Below are positions 9,500 to 17,071 of a stretch of 45,204 nt of DNA, piece by piece. Under the pieces are notes generated by a model. The model ran no database searches. It saw nothing but the letters and a program-made list of their open reading frames with translations, and was not told the origin of the DNA. Position 1 is the stretch's first letter. Each line of letters opens with the position of its first letter. A program made the position numbers and the translations under genes. This stretch comes from Bacillota bacterium (GTDB lineage Bacteria; Bacillota; Sulfobacillia; Symbiobacteriales; Symbiobacteriaceae), in NCBI GenBank assembly GCA_023623185.1, contig JAMNXV010000115.1, forward strand, positions 1-45,204, given 5' to 3'.

Positions 9500-10024
9500 A
9501 TGACGAACTTCTTCCAGAGCCCTAAGAGCAGCTGGATTTGGCTCGTGATTCGCCTGTACGTCGGTTACCAGTGGATGGTCGCAGGATGGCACAAGATCGT
9601 CGACGGATTCGACGCCACCGGCTTCCTGAAGGGGGCCATCGCCAAGTCGATCCCGGCCGCCGAGGGCGCCAAGCCCGTCGTCCAGCCCTGGTGGGGAAGC
9701 TTTCTCGAAGGGTTCGCACTCCCCAACGTCGGTCTCTTCAACTTCTTGATTCCCTGGGGCGAGTTCCTCGTCGGCCTGGCGCTGATCTTCGGCTTCGCCA
9801 CCATCTTCGCAGCAACGATGGGCATGGTCATGAACTTCGCTTTCCTGCTCAGCGGCACCATCAGCAGCAACCCCAACTACCTGATCCTGCAGTTCATCCT
9901 CGTCAGCCTTGGCGGCGCCTATGCCGGCTACCTCGGAATCGACTACTACTTCCGGCCCATCTACCGCAAGGCACTTGCACGGATCCTGCCCGGTGAGAGC
10001 GGCGCAGCAGCGCAGAGAGCCTGA
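9500..10024 (+). CDS. DoxX family membrane protein
   Basis: A 174-residue integral membrane protein with about four hydrophobic helices and the DoxX-type N-terminus (IRLYVGYQWMVAGWHKIVDG). Helices follow at LFNFLIPWGEFLVGLALIFG, TIFAATMGMVMNFAFLLSG and LILQFILVSLGGAYAGYLG. DoxX relatives are linked to quinone or thiosulfate:quinone redox reactions, but the bacterial family is poorly characterised. ATG 9500 has AGGAGGG about 9 bases upstream. An upstream Met in frame (9410) lies over the promoter. The gene is preceded by a Fur-like operator and followed by a transcribed tandem repeat and a terminator. Confidence 0.85.
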   Translation: MTNFFQSPKSSWIWLVIRLYVGYQWMVAGWHKIVDGFDATGFLKGAIAKSIPAAEGAKPVVQPWWGSFLEGFALPNVGLFNFLIPWGEFLVGLALIFGFATIFAATMGMVMNFAFLLSGTISSNPNYLILQFILVSLGGAYAGYLGIDYYFRPIYRKALARILPGESGAAAQRA

Positions 10025-10052
10025 CCCCGCAGCATTCGGACCTGAGCTGAAC

Positions 10053-10272
10053 CTCACGAGCACGCACGCCACACGGAGCATTTCATCAGACTCGATCGCA
10101 CCAGCACGTACGGCACACGCAGCAGTTCATGCAGCTCAATCTCGCCAGCGAGCACACCGCACGCAGCAGTTCATCCGGCCAAATCTCGCCAGCACGCACG
10201 CCGCACGCAGCAGTTCATCCGGCTCAATCTCGCCAGCACGCACGCCGCACGCAGCAGTTCATCAAGCCCGCT
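10053..10272 (+). repeat. Five tandem 44-bp repeats downstream of doxX
   Basis: Units start at 10053, 10097, 10141, 10185 and 10229, each exactly 44 bp, with a short partial sixth (CTCGCC) at 10273. The common unit runs CTCGCCAGCACGCACGCC, then GCACGCAGCAGTTCATC and a variable last ten bases. Units 4 and 5 differ only in those last bases, and unit 1 is the most diverged. The array begins 28 bp after the doxX stop and ends about 20 bp before the terminator, so it would form the 3' untranslated part of the doxX mRNA. No convincing reading frame covers it. Confidence 0.95.
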
Positions 10273-10293
10273 CTCGCCCGCCCCTTGGATACC

Positions 10294-10324
10294 CTGAAAG
10301 CCCGCCTCCCCGGCGGGCTTTCAG
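10294..10324. terminator. Bidirectional terminator between doxX and the serine hydrolase gene
   Basis: Perfect 13-bp inverted repeat CTGAAAGCCCGCC / GGCGGGCTTTCAG with a 5-base loop, placed between two convergent genes. The A-run and T-run are built into the stem, so it can work in both directions, although no separate T-tract follows. Confidence 0.85.
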
Positions 10325-10339
10325 GCGCGATGGGGCAGG

Positions 10340-11248
10340 TCAGGGCCGACGGGCCGCCCGCCGATCATGCCATTCCCACACCTCCCGGGAGACGGCGGCG
10401 ATGTAATAGCTGGCCTCCCGCGCCGTCATCCCGTGCGTCATCACCACCAGCACGTAGGGTCGCCGGGCCAGCACGATGGCCGCATCGTGAAATGACGTCC
10501 CCTTGGACCCCGTCTTGTTGGCCACCGGCACATGCGGAGGCAGGCCGCCGGGGATCCGGCTCTTGGAGCGAGACTCCTGCATGAAAGTCAGCAGCTCCGC
10601 CCAGGGCTCGGGCGAACGCTGGGCCGCCTCCCAGATGTTGCGCAGGACGATCCCCAGGTCTTCGGGGGCGATGCGGTTGTCCTGCCAGACTTGCTGCGGC
10701 GTGTGCAGGCGGGGGCCGCCGTAACGGATGCCCAGGCTGCGGTAGTACCGGACCATCGGCCGGACCCCCAGCGTGCGCATCAGCGCGTTGGCCGCCGTGT
10801 TGTCGCTGTGCACCAGCATGATATGGGCAAGCTCCCGCAGCGTAAACCGGGTTCCCTCCGGGGCGCCGTTGAGGATCCCCGACCCGTCCATCCAGTCCAC
10901 CGCGCGCAGGGCCACCGGCTCGTCCAGCGACAGCTGACCCGTCGCAGCGAGGTGGTAAAGGTACGCGGCGATCAGCACCTTTACCGTGCTGGCCGCAGCA
11001 TGCACCTCGTCCGCGTTCAGACCGAAGTACTCGTGGGCGGAGAGGTCATAGTACCAGACGCTGATCAAGCCGGGCGCCCACCGCGTCACCTGCTCGATCC
11101 GGCGCACCACGTCAGCCGCGCTCTCCGGTGTCCGCAGCTGCGACGGCAACCCCGGGTCTGCCCCTGCGGTGACCGGGGCCAGCGCAAGCAGACCCGCCAG
11201 CGCCAGGCACAACCATGCCCGCCGCCGGTGCAATGCCCGCCGTGCCAT
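10340..11248 (-). CDS. Secreted beta-lactamase-like serine hydrolase
   Basis: A 302-residue exported protein of the class A beta-lactamase/DD-peptidase fold. A signal peptide covers residues 1-30 (basic start, AWLCLALAGLLALAPVTAGA). The three active-site motifs are in order: STVK (87-90, nucleophile Ser and Lys), SDN (148-150) and KTG (245-247). The omega-loop Glu motif ExxLN of true class A enzymes was not recognised, so penicillinase activity is doubtful; a peptidoglycan-related or esterase role is possible. ATG 11248 has only a weak ribosome binding site. It is convergent with doxX across a shared terminator and downstream of the SCIFF maturase gene. Confidence 0.88.
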   Translation of the reverse strand: MARRALHRRRAWLCLALAGLLALAPVTAGADPGLPSQLRTPESAADVVRRIEQVTRWAPGLISVWYYDLSAHEYFGLNADEVHAAASTVKVLIAAYLYHLAATGQLSLDEPVALRAVDWMDGSGILNGAPEGTRFTLRELAHIMLVHSDNTAANALMRTLGVRPMVRYYRSLGIRYGGPRLHTPQQVWQDNRIAPEDLGIVLRNIWEAAQRSPEPWAELLTFMQESRSKSRIPGGLPPHVPVANKTGSKGTSFHDAAIVLARRPYVLVVMTHGMTAREASYYIAAVSREVWEWHDRRAARRP

Positions 11249-11296
11249 CTGTCATCACCGCAAGATAGGTTGCCCGTACGAACGGGGCCCCTCTCG

Positions 11297-12712
11297 TCAG
11301 TCGCCGGCCTCGTCCAGCAGCGCCTGCGCCCTGAGCCAGAGCGCGCACTCCACCCGCTTCTTCGTGAGCTCGCACCCGATGGACTCGGGCTTGAAGATGT
11401 CGCCGTTCAGCAGGTCCGCGTTGGCGTGGCATCCGCCGCTGCAGTAGTACCGGGCCCAGCAGGTGGGACACGATTCCTTCGTGTAAATGTGGCACCCGGC
11501 CAGGCGGGCCTGCAGCTCCTTCTCCACGACGCCTTTTGCCACGTTGCCCAGCCGGAACTGCTCCCGCCCGACGAACTGGTGGCACGGGTAGAGGTCGCCC
11601 TCGGGCGTAACCGCCAGGTACTGCACGCCGGCGCCGCAGCCCTGCACCCGGCGGGGCAGGCAGGGGCCGGTCTCCGCCTCCACCGCGAAGTGGTGGAAGG
11701 TGATCGGCCGCCCCTCCCGGCGCCGCCGGTCCACCTCCACCGCCAGCCGCTCGTACTCGGCCAGGAGCTGCGGCAGGTGCTCCTCCCGGAGCGCATACGG
11801 CTCATCGGGCGTCGCGATGACCGGCTCCAGCGAGAAGTGGGGCGACTTCATCTCGTCCACCATGTAGCGGGCGTCCTCCGCGAAGTCCAGGTTGTCCGCG
11901 GTGTAGGTGCCCCGCAGCACCGCGTAGGCTCCCCGGCCCGTCGCGCCCTGGGCCGCGCCGTACTCCCACGCCGGCCGGCCGCCCGGCGCCCTGCGGTCCA
12001 GCACCATGCGGATCGCCTGCTCCACCTTCCGGCTGGAGCCCGAACGCTTGGCGTCGTGGACCTCGGGCCGGCCGTCGAGGCTCAGAATCAGGCTGACTTC
12101 CTCCCGGTCCAGCTCATCCAGGATCTCCGGCGTCAGCAAGGTCCCGTTGGTGGTCAGCGTGAAGGTGAAGGTCTTGCCGGCCTTTCGCCCGGCCTCCCGG
12201 GCGTAGGCAATCGTCTGCCTGACCACGTCCCAGTTCATCAGCGGCTCGCCGCCGAAGAAGTCCACCTCGCAGACGGGCCGGGGCCCGCTCAGCCGGATGA
12301 GCAGGTCCACCGCCTGCCGGGCCACCTCAAACGGCATCAGCTTCGCCCGGCCGCCGTAGGTGCCGTCGTCGGCGAAGCAGTAGGTGCACTTCAGATTGCA
12401 GGCGTGGGCAATGTTAAGGCAGATCGCCCGCAGCGGGTCGCCGGGCTTGGGCATCACCGGCTCCCAGTCGGGCGGCGGGGCGAACAAGAGCCCCTGGGCC
12501 CGGAGCTCAGCGATCTCCGCCATCGCCTCGTCCACCTGGTCGGCGCCGTAGCGCGCCCGCAGCCCCTCCAGGTCAGCCTCGGTGGGGCCCTCCGCCCCGA
12601 ACTCCAGCAGGTCCCACACCAGGTCGTCCACCTGGTGCAGGCTGCCGCTATGAACATCGAGCACCAGCCTGGTGCCCTGCATCTCAAACCTATGGATTTC
12701 ACCGTGCTGCAC
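11297..12712 (-). CDS. scfB: SCIFF peptide maturase, radical SAM/SPASM thioether-forming enzyme
   Basis: A 471-residue radical SAM enzyme that forms thioether cross-links in the SCIFF precursor encoded just upstream. The radical SAM cluster motif CNLKCTYC is at residues 105-112. The GGEP motif occurs in DFFGGEPLMNW. The C-terminal SPASM region is Cys-rich (CGAGVQYLAV, PCHQF, CPTCWARYYCSGGC) and binds auxiliary clusters. The first 95 residues form the peptide-recognition region. It starts with GTG 12712, with GGGAGGG about 9 bases upstream, and a terminator-like hairpin separates it from the precursor gene. Length and motif order match the family conserved across Clostridia. Confidence 0.95.
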   Translation of the reverse strand: MQHGEIHRFEMQGTRLVLDVHSGSLHQVDDLVWDLLEFGAEGPTEADLEGLRARYGADQVDEAMAEIAELRAQGLLFAPPPDWEPVMPKPGDPLRAICLNIAHACNLKCTYCFADDGTYGGRAKLMPFEVARQAVDLLIRLSGPRPVCEVDFFGGEPLMNWDVVRQTIAYAREAGRKAGKTFTFTLTTNGTLLTPEILDELDREEVSLILSLDGRPEVHDAKRSGSSRKVEQAIRMVLDRRAPGGRPAWEYGAAQGATGRGAYAVLRGTYTADNLDFAEDARYMVDEMKSPHFSLEPVIATPDEPYALREEHLPQLLAEYERLAVEVDRRRREGRPITFHHFAVEAETGPCLPRRVQGCGAGVQYLAVTPEGDLYPCHQFVGREQFRLGNVAKGVVEKELQARLAGCHIYTKESCPTCWARYYCSGGCHANADLLNGDIFKPESIGCELTKKRVECALWLRAQALLDEAGD

Positions 12713-12734
12713 GGCCGATTCCCTCCCAGAAGAA

Positions 12735-12757
12735 GGGCCGGGCGCTCTGCCCGGCCC
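12735..12757 (-). terminator. Leaky terminator or processing hairpin between SCIFF and its maturase
   Basis: Perfect 9-bp arms GGGCCGGGC / GCCCGGCCC with a 5-base loop, followed on the minus strand by a TTCTTCT tract, in the 50-base gap between the two genes. It is expected to lower maturase expression relative to the precursor peptide. Confidence 0.75.
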
Positions 12758-12763
12758 CTTTGG

Positions 12764-12961
12764 CTACCGCCTGGTCGCCTCGTGGATCCGAACCTGCTCG
12801 GCCGCAGGGCTCGTCAGGCTGCTGACGGAGCAGACGATATTGCCCACGGTACAGGACGTCTTGCAGGCCGACTGGCAGGAGACCGCGCAGTCCGTGCAAC
12901 CCGCGAACTGCACCGTCGTCTGCAGGCGCGGCGCCGTCAGGGTGCGGATGTGCCTCGCCAC
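12764..12961 (-). CDS. scfA: SCIFF ribosomally synthesised peptide precursor
   Basis: A 65-residue precursor with the SCIFF signature of six cysteines in about 45 residues. Cys are at 22, 25, 29, 33, 37 and 44 within GCTDCAVSCQSACKTSC followed by TVGN. The leader MARHIRTLTAPRLQTTVQ fits the family. The start is GTG 12961 with GGAGGG 6 bases upstream; the frame extends further but without a better site. The radical SAM maturase encoded next would link Cys to nearby residues. Family members usually stop shortly after the last Cys. This one has about 21 further residues (SVSSLTSPAAEQVRIHEATRR), which is unusual. Confidence 0.95.
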   Translation of the reverse strand: MARHIRTLTAPRLQTTVQFAGCTDCAVSCQSACKTSCTVGNIVCSVSSLTSPAAEQVRIHEATRR

Positions 12962-12991
12962 TGAAAACCCTCCAATCGCTTGGATTACACC

Positions 12992-12997
12992 ATTATA
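12992..12997 (-). promoter_or_regulatory. Candidate -10 element for the SCIFF gene
   Basis: A perfect TATAAT on the minus strand about 30 bases ahead of the SCIFF start, in a locally AT-rich stretch (GGTTATACTATAATGG). No good -35 box was found at 16-18 bases; the nearest candidate is TTTGCG. Confidence 0.45.
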
Positions 12998-13114
12998 GTA
13001 TAACCCTTCCAGGCGCAAACCTGTGTAGTACTAAAGCGCTATTCTCGTCTAGCGCCGATGTGCCATGCGCGGGCGGGGCGGCGGCCCCGCCCGCGGAGAC
13101 CGCCGCCCTGGCGC

Positions 13115-14908
13115 TCAGAACGATGCCTCCAGTTCGTCGATCAGGGAGCCCACGTAGGCGACGGCCTTGCGAATGGCTTCGGGCTTCGTCATGTCGACCC
13201 CCGCCCGGGCCATCAGCTCCATGGGCGGCAGGCTGCCGCCGAGCTTCAGGACCTCCAGCCACTGCTCCGCCGCCGGCTGCCCCTCTTCCCGGATCCGCTG
13301 CGCCACCGCGGTGCCGCAGGTGAGCCCGGCGGAGTAGGTGTACGGATAGAGCCCCATGTAGTAGTGGGGCTGGCGCATCCAGGTGAGCCGGGCGCCCTCG
13401 TCGATGACCACCTCGCCGCCCCAGAACCGCTCCAGGATGGCCCCCTTCGTCTCGGAAAGCAGCTTCGCCGTGATCGGGGCGCCCTGCTCGGCCTGCTCGT
13501 AGATGCGGCGCTGCAGCTCCGCCTCCAGCAGGTGGCGGACGAAGTTGTGATGGTAGGTCATCAGGAGCTGCATGATGACCCAGCGGCGCATGCGCCTGTC
13601 TTCGGCGCCCTTCAGGATGTGGTCCGCCAGAAGGAGCTCGTTCAACGTGGACGGAGCCTCCACGAAGAACAGGCTGGGCTCGGTGTTGAGCAGCCGCTGG
13701 TGCCGGTTCGCGAGCTCGAAGTGGCCGGCGTGGCCCAGCTCGTGGGCCAGGGTGAACGCCGAGCGCAACTGGCCCGTGAAGGTCAGCAGGATGTAGGAGT
13801 GCGCGCCGTAAGGCGAGGTGCAGAAGGCGCCGGCCTGCTTGCCCACGTTGTCGGCCCAGTCGATCCAGCGCTCGTTCAGCGCCCGCCCGACGATCGCCCG
13901 GTACTCCGGCCCCAGCACGCTCAGGGCCTCCAGCACGAGCCTGCCGGCCTCCTCCCTGGTGACCGGGGGATTGTACTCGGGATCCAGCGGCGCCTCGATG
14001 TCGCAGTAGCGCATCTCATCGAGCCCGAGCACCCGCTTGCGCAGCCTGGCGTACCGGCGCATGTGCGGCGCCAGCTCGGACTGGATCACATCCAGCAGGT
14101 TGTAGTAGACCGCGTGGTCGATGCGGTGCGGGGCCAGCAGCATGTGCGTGACCGACTCGTAGCCCCGCAGCCGGGCCATGACGACGTTCTTCTTGACCTC
14201 GGTCGCGAACGTGGCGGCGAGGGTGTTCTGGTAGGCTGCCAGGCCCCGGGTGAAGGAGTCGAAGGCCGCCCGCCGCACCGCCGTGTCTGCCGAGAGCTCC
14301 AGCTCATCCTCGTACAGCGCGAAGGATACGGGCAGTTCCCGCCCGTCGGGGGCCTTGACCGGATCGAAAGTCATGTCGGAGGAGCGGGCCCGCTCGTAGG
14401 TGATGAACGGCGCTTCCATGACCTCGCCCAGGGCGGCCAGGGCCTCCTCGGTCTGGGGGTGCAGCATGTACGGCCGCTCGATCAGGATCTGCTCCAGATG
14501 GGGCCGGTACACGGCCAGCTCGGGCTCCTCAGCCATCCACGCCTCGACCTGCCCCTCCGGCAGGGCGAGGATCTCGGACTTCAGAAAGGCCGTCGCCGCC
14601 ATGAACTGGGCCGTCAGGGCGTGGGCCCTGGCCGCCATCGCCTGGTTCTCGGGGTCCGATCCGTCTCCGGTCAGCCGCAGCTCGGCATAGATGGCCCAGC
14701 GTTCGCCCCGCTCCAGCAGCGCTTCAAACGCCTTCACCGCAGCGGCGAGCGTGGCCGCCCCCTCGGCCAGGCGGCCCTTGTACTGGGTCACGGTCGGCAG
14801 GTCGTTCTCGATCGCCTTCCCCTCGGCCTCCCAGTCGGCGGGCGACGCGAACAGGTCCTCCAGGTTCCAGGTCTGCTCCACGGGCACCTCGTTCCGGCGG
14901 AGTCGCAT
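13115..14908 (-). CDS. pepF: Oligoendopeptidase F (M3B family)
   Basis: A 597-residue cytoplasmic zinc metallopeptidase that cleaves oligopeptides. The zinc site HELGHAGHFE (HExxH) is near residue 388, and the downstream FFVEAPSTLNELLL holds the third ligand Glu typical of M3. The N-terminal helical half (WNLEDLFASPADWE) is characteristic of the M3B subfamily, and the length is normal. ATG 14908 has AAGGAG about 10 bases upstream. It is convergent with nothing and divergent from the DoxX-WrbA gene, whose start lies about 50 bases away on the other strand. Confidence 0.95.
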   Translation of the reverse strand: MRLRRNEVPVEQTWNLEDLFASPADWEAEGKAIENDLPTVTQYKGRLAEGAATLAAAVKAFEALLERGERWAIYAELRLTGDGSDPENQAMAARAHALTAQFMAATAFLKSEILALPEGQVEAWMAEEPELAVYRPHLEQILIERPYMLHPQTEEALAALGEVMEAPFITYERARSSDMTFDPVKAPDGRELPVSFALYEDELELSADTAVRRAAFDSFTRGLAAYQNTLAATFATEVKKNVVMARLRGYESVTHMLLAPHRIDHAVYYNLLDVIQSELAPHMRRYARLRKRVLGLDEMRYCDIEAPLDPEYNPPVTREEAGRLVLEALSVLGPEYRAIVGRALNERWIDWADNVGKQAGAFCTSPYGAHSYILLTFTGQLRSAFTLAHELGHAGHFELANRHQRLLNTEPSLFFVEAPSTLNELLLADHILKGAEDRRMRRWVIMQLLMTYHHNFVRHLLEAELQRRIYEQAEQGAPITAKLLSETKGAILERFWGGEVVIDEGARLTWMRQPHYYMGLYPYTYSAGLTCGTAVAQRIREEGQPAAEQWLEVLKLGGSLPPMELMARAGVDMTKPEAIRKAVAYVGSLIDELEASF

Positions 14909-14960
14909 GAGACACTACTCCTTCCTTCGCCGTTGGCGTCGGTTGAAACTGTATTCGACA

Positions 14961-16157
14961 ATGGGGCCCTCCTACCTGCACCGGCTTCCCGGCGTTCCGC
15001 GCCACGCGCCCGGGCAGGCTCCCGCCGGGCTTGGGTCCGCCGGCGGGGCGTTTTCGTGGATCCTGCGCCTGGGCATCGGCATCATCTTCATCTACCACGG
15101 GGCGGCCAAGCTGTTCCTGACGCCGACCGCCATGGCCGCGTTCTTCGCGTCCATCGGGCTCCCCGGCCCCTTCTCGCTGGTGGTCGGCGCGGTGGAACTG
15201 CTCGGCGGCCTGGCGTTGATCACGGGCATAGGGATGCGCATCGCGGCCATCGCCCTCTCCGTCATCCTCCTGGGTGCCACATTCACGGCCAAGTGGGCGC
15301 TGGGCTTCGTCACCCCGGAGGGCATGCCCGGCTGGGAGTTCGACTTTGCGCTGCTGGCCGGGACGCTTTCGCTGGCGTTCAGCGGCGTGGGCGCGGTCGA
15401 AAGGGCTCCGGCCAATGCTTCCACGGCGCCCGGGGGTGAGGCGGCAGCGCCCGGGGGTGTGACCACCGCAGCCTGGGATGAAGCGGCAGCGCCCGGAAGT
15501 GCGACCCCCGCAGCCCGGGATGAGGCCGCCGCGCCCGGGAGTGCGACCACCGCAGCCCGGGATGAGGCCACACCGCCGATGGGTGAGGCCCCTTCGGCCG
15601 CGGCTGCCGCGGTGCGCTCAGGGGTCTCGGGCGCGAATCTGCCCAACGCGCCGCGCATCGCCGAGCTGGCGCCCGAGGAGGCCATCGCACAAAACCCGGC
15701 ATGGAAGGCCTTCCACGAGCAGACGAAGGATGTCCCGACGGCGCAGTTCAGCGACCTGGAGTGGGCAGACGGCATCATCCTGGGAAGCCCGACCCGCTTC
15801 GGCACGATTGCTTCGCAGATGAAACAGTTCATCGATACCGCCGGTGGGCTCTGGGCGCAGGGCAAGCTGGCCAACAAGGTGGCAGCGGGCTTTGTGACGG
15901 CCTCCAACCCGCACGGCGGCCAGGAAGCGACGATCCTGGCCCTGTACACCACCCTCTACCACTGGGGATCCATCGTGGTGGCGCCGGGGTACACCCACGA
16001 TGTCGTCTTCCAAGCCGGCGGCAATCCGTACGGCGCCAGCGCCCTGGGCACGGATACCGGCCCGGTCGAGGCGGAGCTGGCCGGGGCCCGCCACCTGGGC
16101 AGCCGGGTCGCCGCCATCGCGTCCCGGGTCCTCGCGGGCCGGGCCGTTCCGGTCTAG
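14961..16157 (+). CDS. DoxX domain fused to an N-terminally truncated WrbA domain
   Basis: A 398-residue chimera. Residues 30-145 are a DoxX-type membrane domain (FSWILRLGIGIIFIYHGAAK and three further helices). Residues 157-205 are a low-complexity linker of 14-residue repeats (APGSATPAARDEAA type). Residues 232-398 match the flavodoxin-like quinone reductase WrbA from RIAELAPEEAIAQNPAW onward. Compared with the intact wrbA at 17072-17689, the fusion lacks the first 39 residues, including the FMN phosphate loop SSTGNT, but keeps ADGIILGSPTRFG and the region through GGNPYGAS. FMN binding would be impaired unless supplied otherwise. ATG 14961 is chosen because DoxX begins soon after; its ribosome binding site is weak. 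The frame is open throughout. Confidence 0.75.
   Translation: MGPSYLHRLPGVPRHAPGQAPAGLGSAGGAFSWILRLGIGIIFIYHGAAKLFLTPTAMAAFFASIGLPGPFSLVVGAVELLGGLALITGIGMRIAAIALSVILLGATFTAKWALGFVTPEGMPGWEFDFALLAGTLSLAFSGVGAVERAPANASTAPGGEAAAPGGVTTAAWDEAAAPGSATPAARDEAAAPGSATTAARDEATPPMGEAPSAAAAAVRSGVSGANLPNAPRIAELAPEEAIAQNPAWKAFHEQTKDVPTAQFSDLEWADGIILGSPTRFGTIASQMKQFIDTAGGLWAQGKLANKVAAGFVTASNPHGGQEATILALYTTLYHWGSIVVAPGYTHDVVFQAGGNPYGASALGTDTGPVEAELAGARHLGSRVAAIASRVLAGRAVPV
15422..15590 (+). repeat. In-frame 42-bp tandem repeat (linker of the DoxX-WrbA chimera)
   Basis: Three full units and one partial unit of 42 bp encode 14-residue repeats: APGGEAA, APGGVTTAAWDEAA, APGSATPAARDEAA, APGSATTAARDEAT. Because 42 is a multiple of three, copy-number changes would preserve the reading frame. 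Confidence 0.9.
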
Positions 16158-16162
16158 AGGAA

Positions 16163-16191
16163 GGGGGACCGGCGCCGCGCGCCGATCCCCC
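16163..16191 (+). terminator. Hairpin terminator after the DoxX-WrbA gene
   Basis: Arms GGGGGA-C-CGGCGC and GCGCCG-A-TCCCCC pair with one mismatch around a 3-base loop. It starts 6 bases after the stop codon. The T-tract is poor (CGTTC), so it may act mainly by structure. It could also serve the minus-strand frame that ends at 16200. Confidence 0.6.
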
Positions 16192-16199
16192 CGTTCAAA

Positions 16200-16427
16200 C
16201 TACCGACACTGGAAGAATACGTGTAAGAGTGCGCGCCCCTGGCGAAGGCCGATGCTCTGACTGACGAAGAATGTCGCCTTGCTGCCGGGCGATGCCTCGG
16301 GAAGAACCTGGCGGGCGTCTACCGTCTTGAGAACGAGCCACTCCCGCATATACTTGACCTGATCTTCACATGTGGGCTCCGATGGCGTCACGATGTACCC
16401 GAGCACCCCGGGTCTGACCTCGACCAA
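16200..16427 (-). CDS. Possible small protein or gene remnant, unknown
   Basis: A 75-codon frame opening with TTG (LVEVRPGVLGYIVTP...). Composition is protein-like (HVFFQ end, balanced charge, one Cys in PTCEDQ), and GGAG lies upstream at a long distance. No family is recognised. The upstream in-frame stop is only 10 codons away, so it is not obviously a longer gene. It lies between the chimera and the broken cyclase gene, so it may be debris of the same rearrangement. Confidence 0.3.
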   Translation of the reverse strand: MVEVRPGVLGYIVTPSEPTCEDQVKYMREWLVLKTVDARQVLPEASPGSKATFFVSQSIGLRQGRALLHVFFQCR

Positions 16428-16528
16428 TCGCTCACCCCACTTCTCCGCAGATCCTTATGCCTATCCTATCATTAAGCGCTCAACCTGTACGGTGGGATTG
16501 ATTTCCGCGCTCTGAGGGGAGCTGTCCG

Positions 16529-17015
16529 ATGGCCAGTGGACGGTATGCCTTTCTGTCGGACTGGGCCCGCGTCCGCATCCGCAAGCACCTGGACGAGATC
16601 GCCGATGCCGTTCAGCAGACAATCGGGGCGTTTGACTCGGGCGAGACCTGTGACGTCATCCTGGCCAGGGCGACGGATCTGCGGCGCCAGGCACAGAAGG
16701 CCGAGGAGGTCATCCTGGAGCACCACCTTCAGACCTGTCTCCTGCCGGAAATGCACGGGCTGGCAAAGATCGGCGCGGGCGTGGCCCGGCTGCGCCTGCG
16801 TGTTCCCGCTGGCCGCATCCATGGCCGGCACGTCCCGGAAGTTCGGCACCCGCCACCGCGCGGCGGTGGGGCTCAGCGAGCGCAGCGATGCGCTGGTCAT
16901 CGTCGCATCTGAAGAGACGGGCACCGTCTCGATCGCCATCCGCGGTCAGCTGTACGCCGTTCAGGACACGCGGCGCCTGGTCGATCAGATCATCACACTG
17001 TCGGGCAAGTCCTAG
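16529..17015 (+). pseudogene. Broken CdaS-like diadenylate cyclase gene (core deleted, frameshifted)
   Basis: Two frames together recall the sporulation-type diadenylate cyclase CdaS (YojJ). From 16529 one frame gives the N-terminal helical domain ([20 protein letters not shown] ... [17 protein letters not shown]). From about 16788 another frame gives the end of the DAC domain: FPLAAS, then [32 protein letters not shown] and IRGQLY. The RHR nucleotide motif is kept. The preceding part of the domain, with the DGA metal motif, is absent, and the two parts are out of frame. By comparison with the family, roughly 55-65 residues are missing near 16780-16790. The ATG at 16529 still has GGGGAG upstream. 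An active c-di-AMP synthase cannot be made from it. Confidence 0.8.
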
Positions 17016-17039
17016 CGGATCTCCGCACAAAGAGAATAA

Positions 17040-17060
17040 CCCCGGGCGCAAGGCCTGGGG
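17040..17060 (-). terminator. Terminator of wrbA
   Basis: 8-bp stem (CCCCAGGC / GCCCGGGG on the minus strand, one G-T pair) with a 5-base loop and a TTATTCTCTTTG tail, 12 bases after the wrbA stop. Confidence 0.75.
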
Positions 17061-17071
17061 TGATCGCCGTG

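Noticed and set aside
10053-10272. The 44-bp array as a CRISPR.
   Set aside because: The units are near-identical along their whole length, with no spacers of independent sequence and no cas genes nearby.
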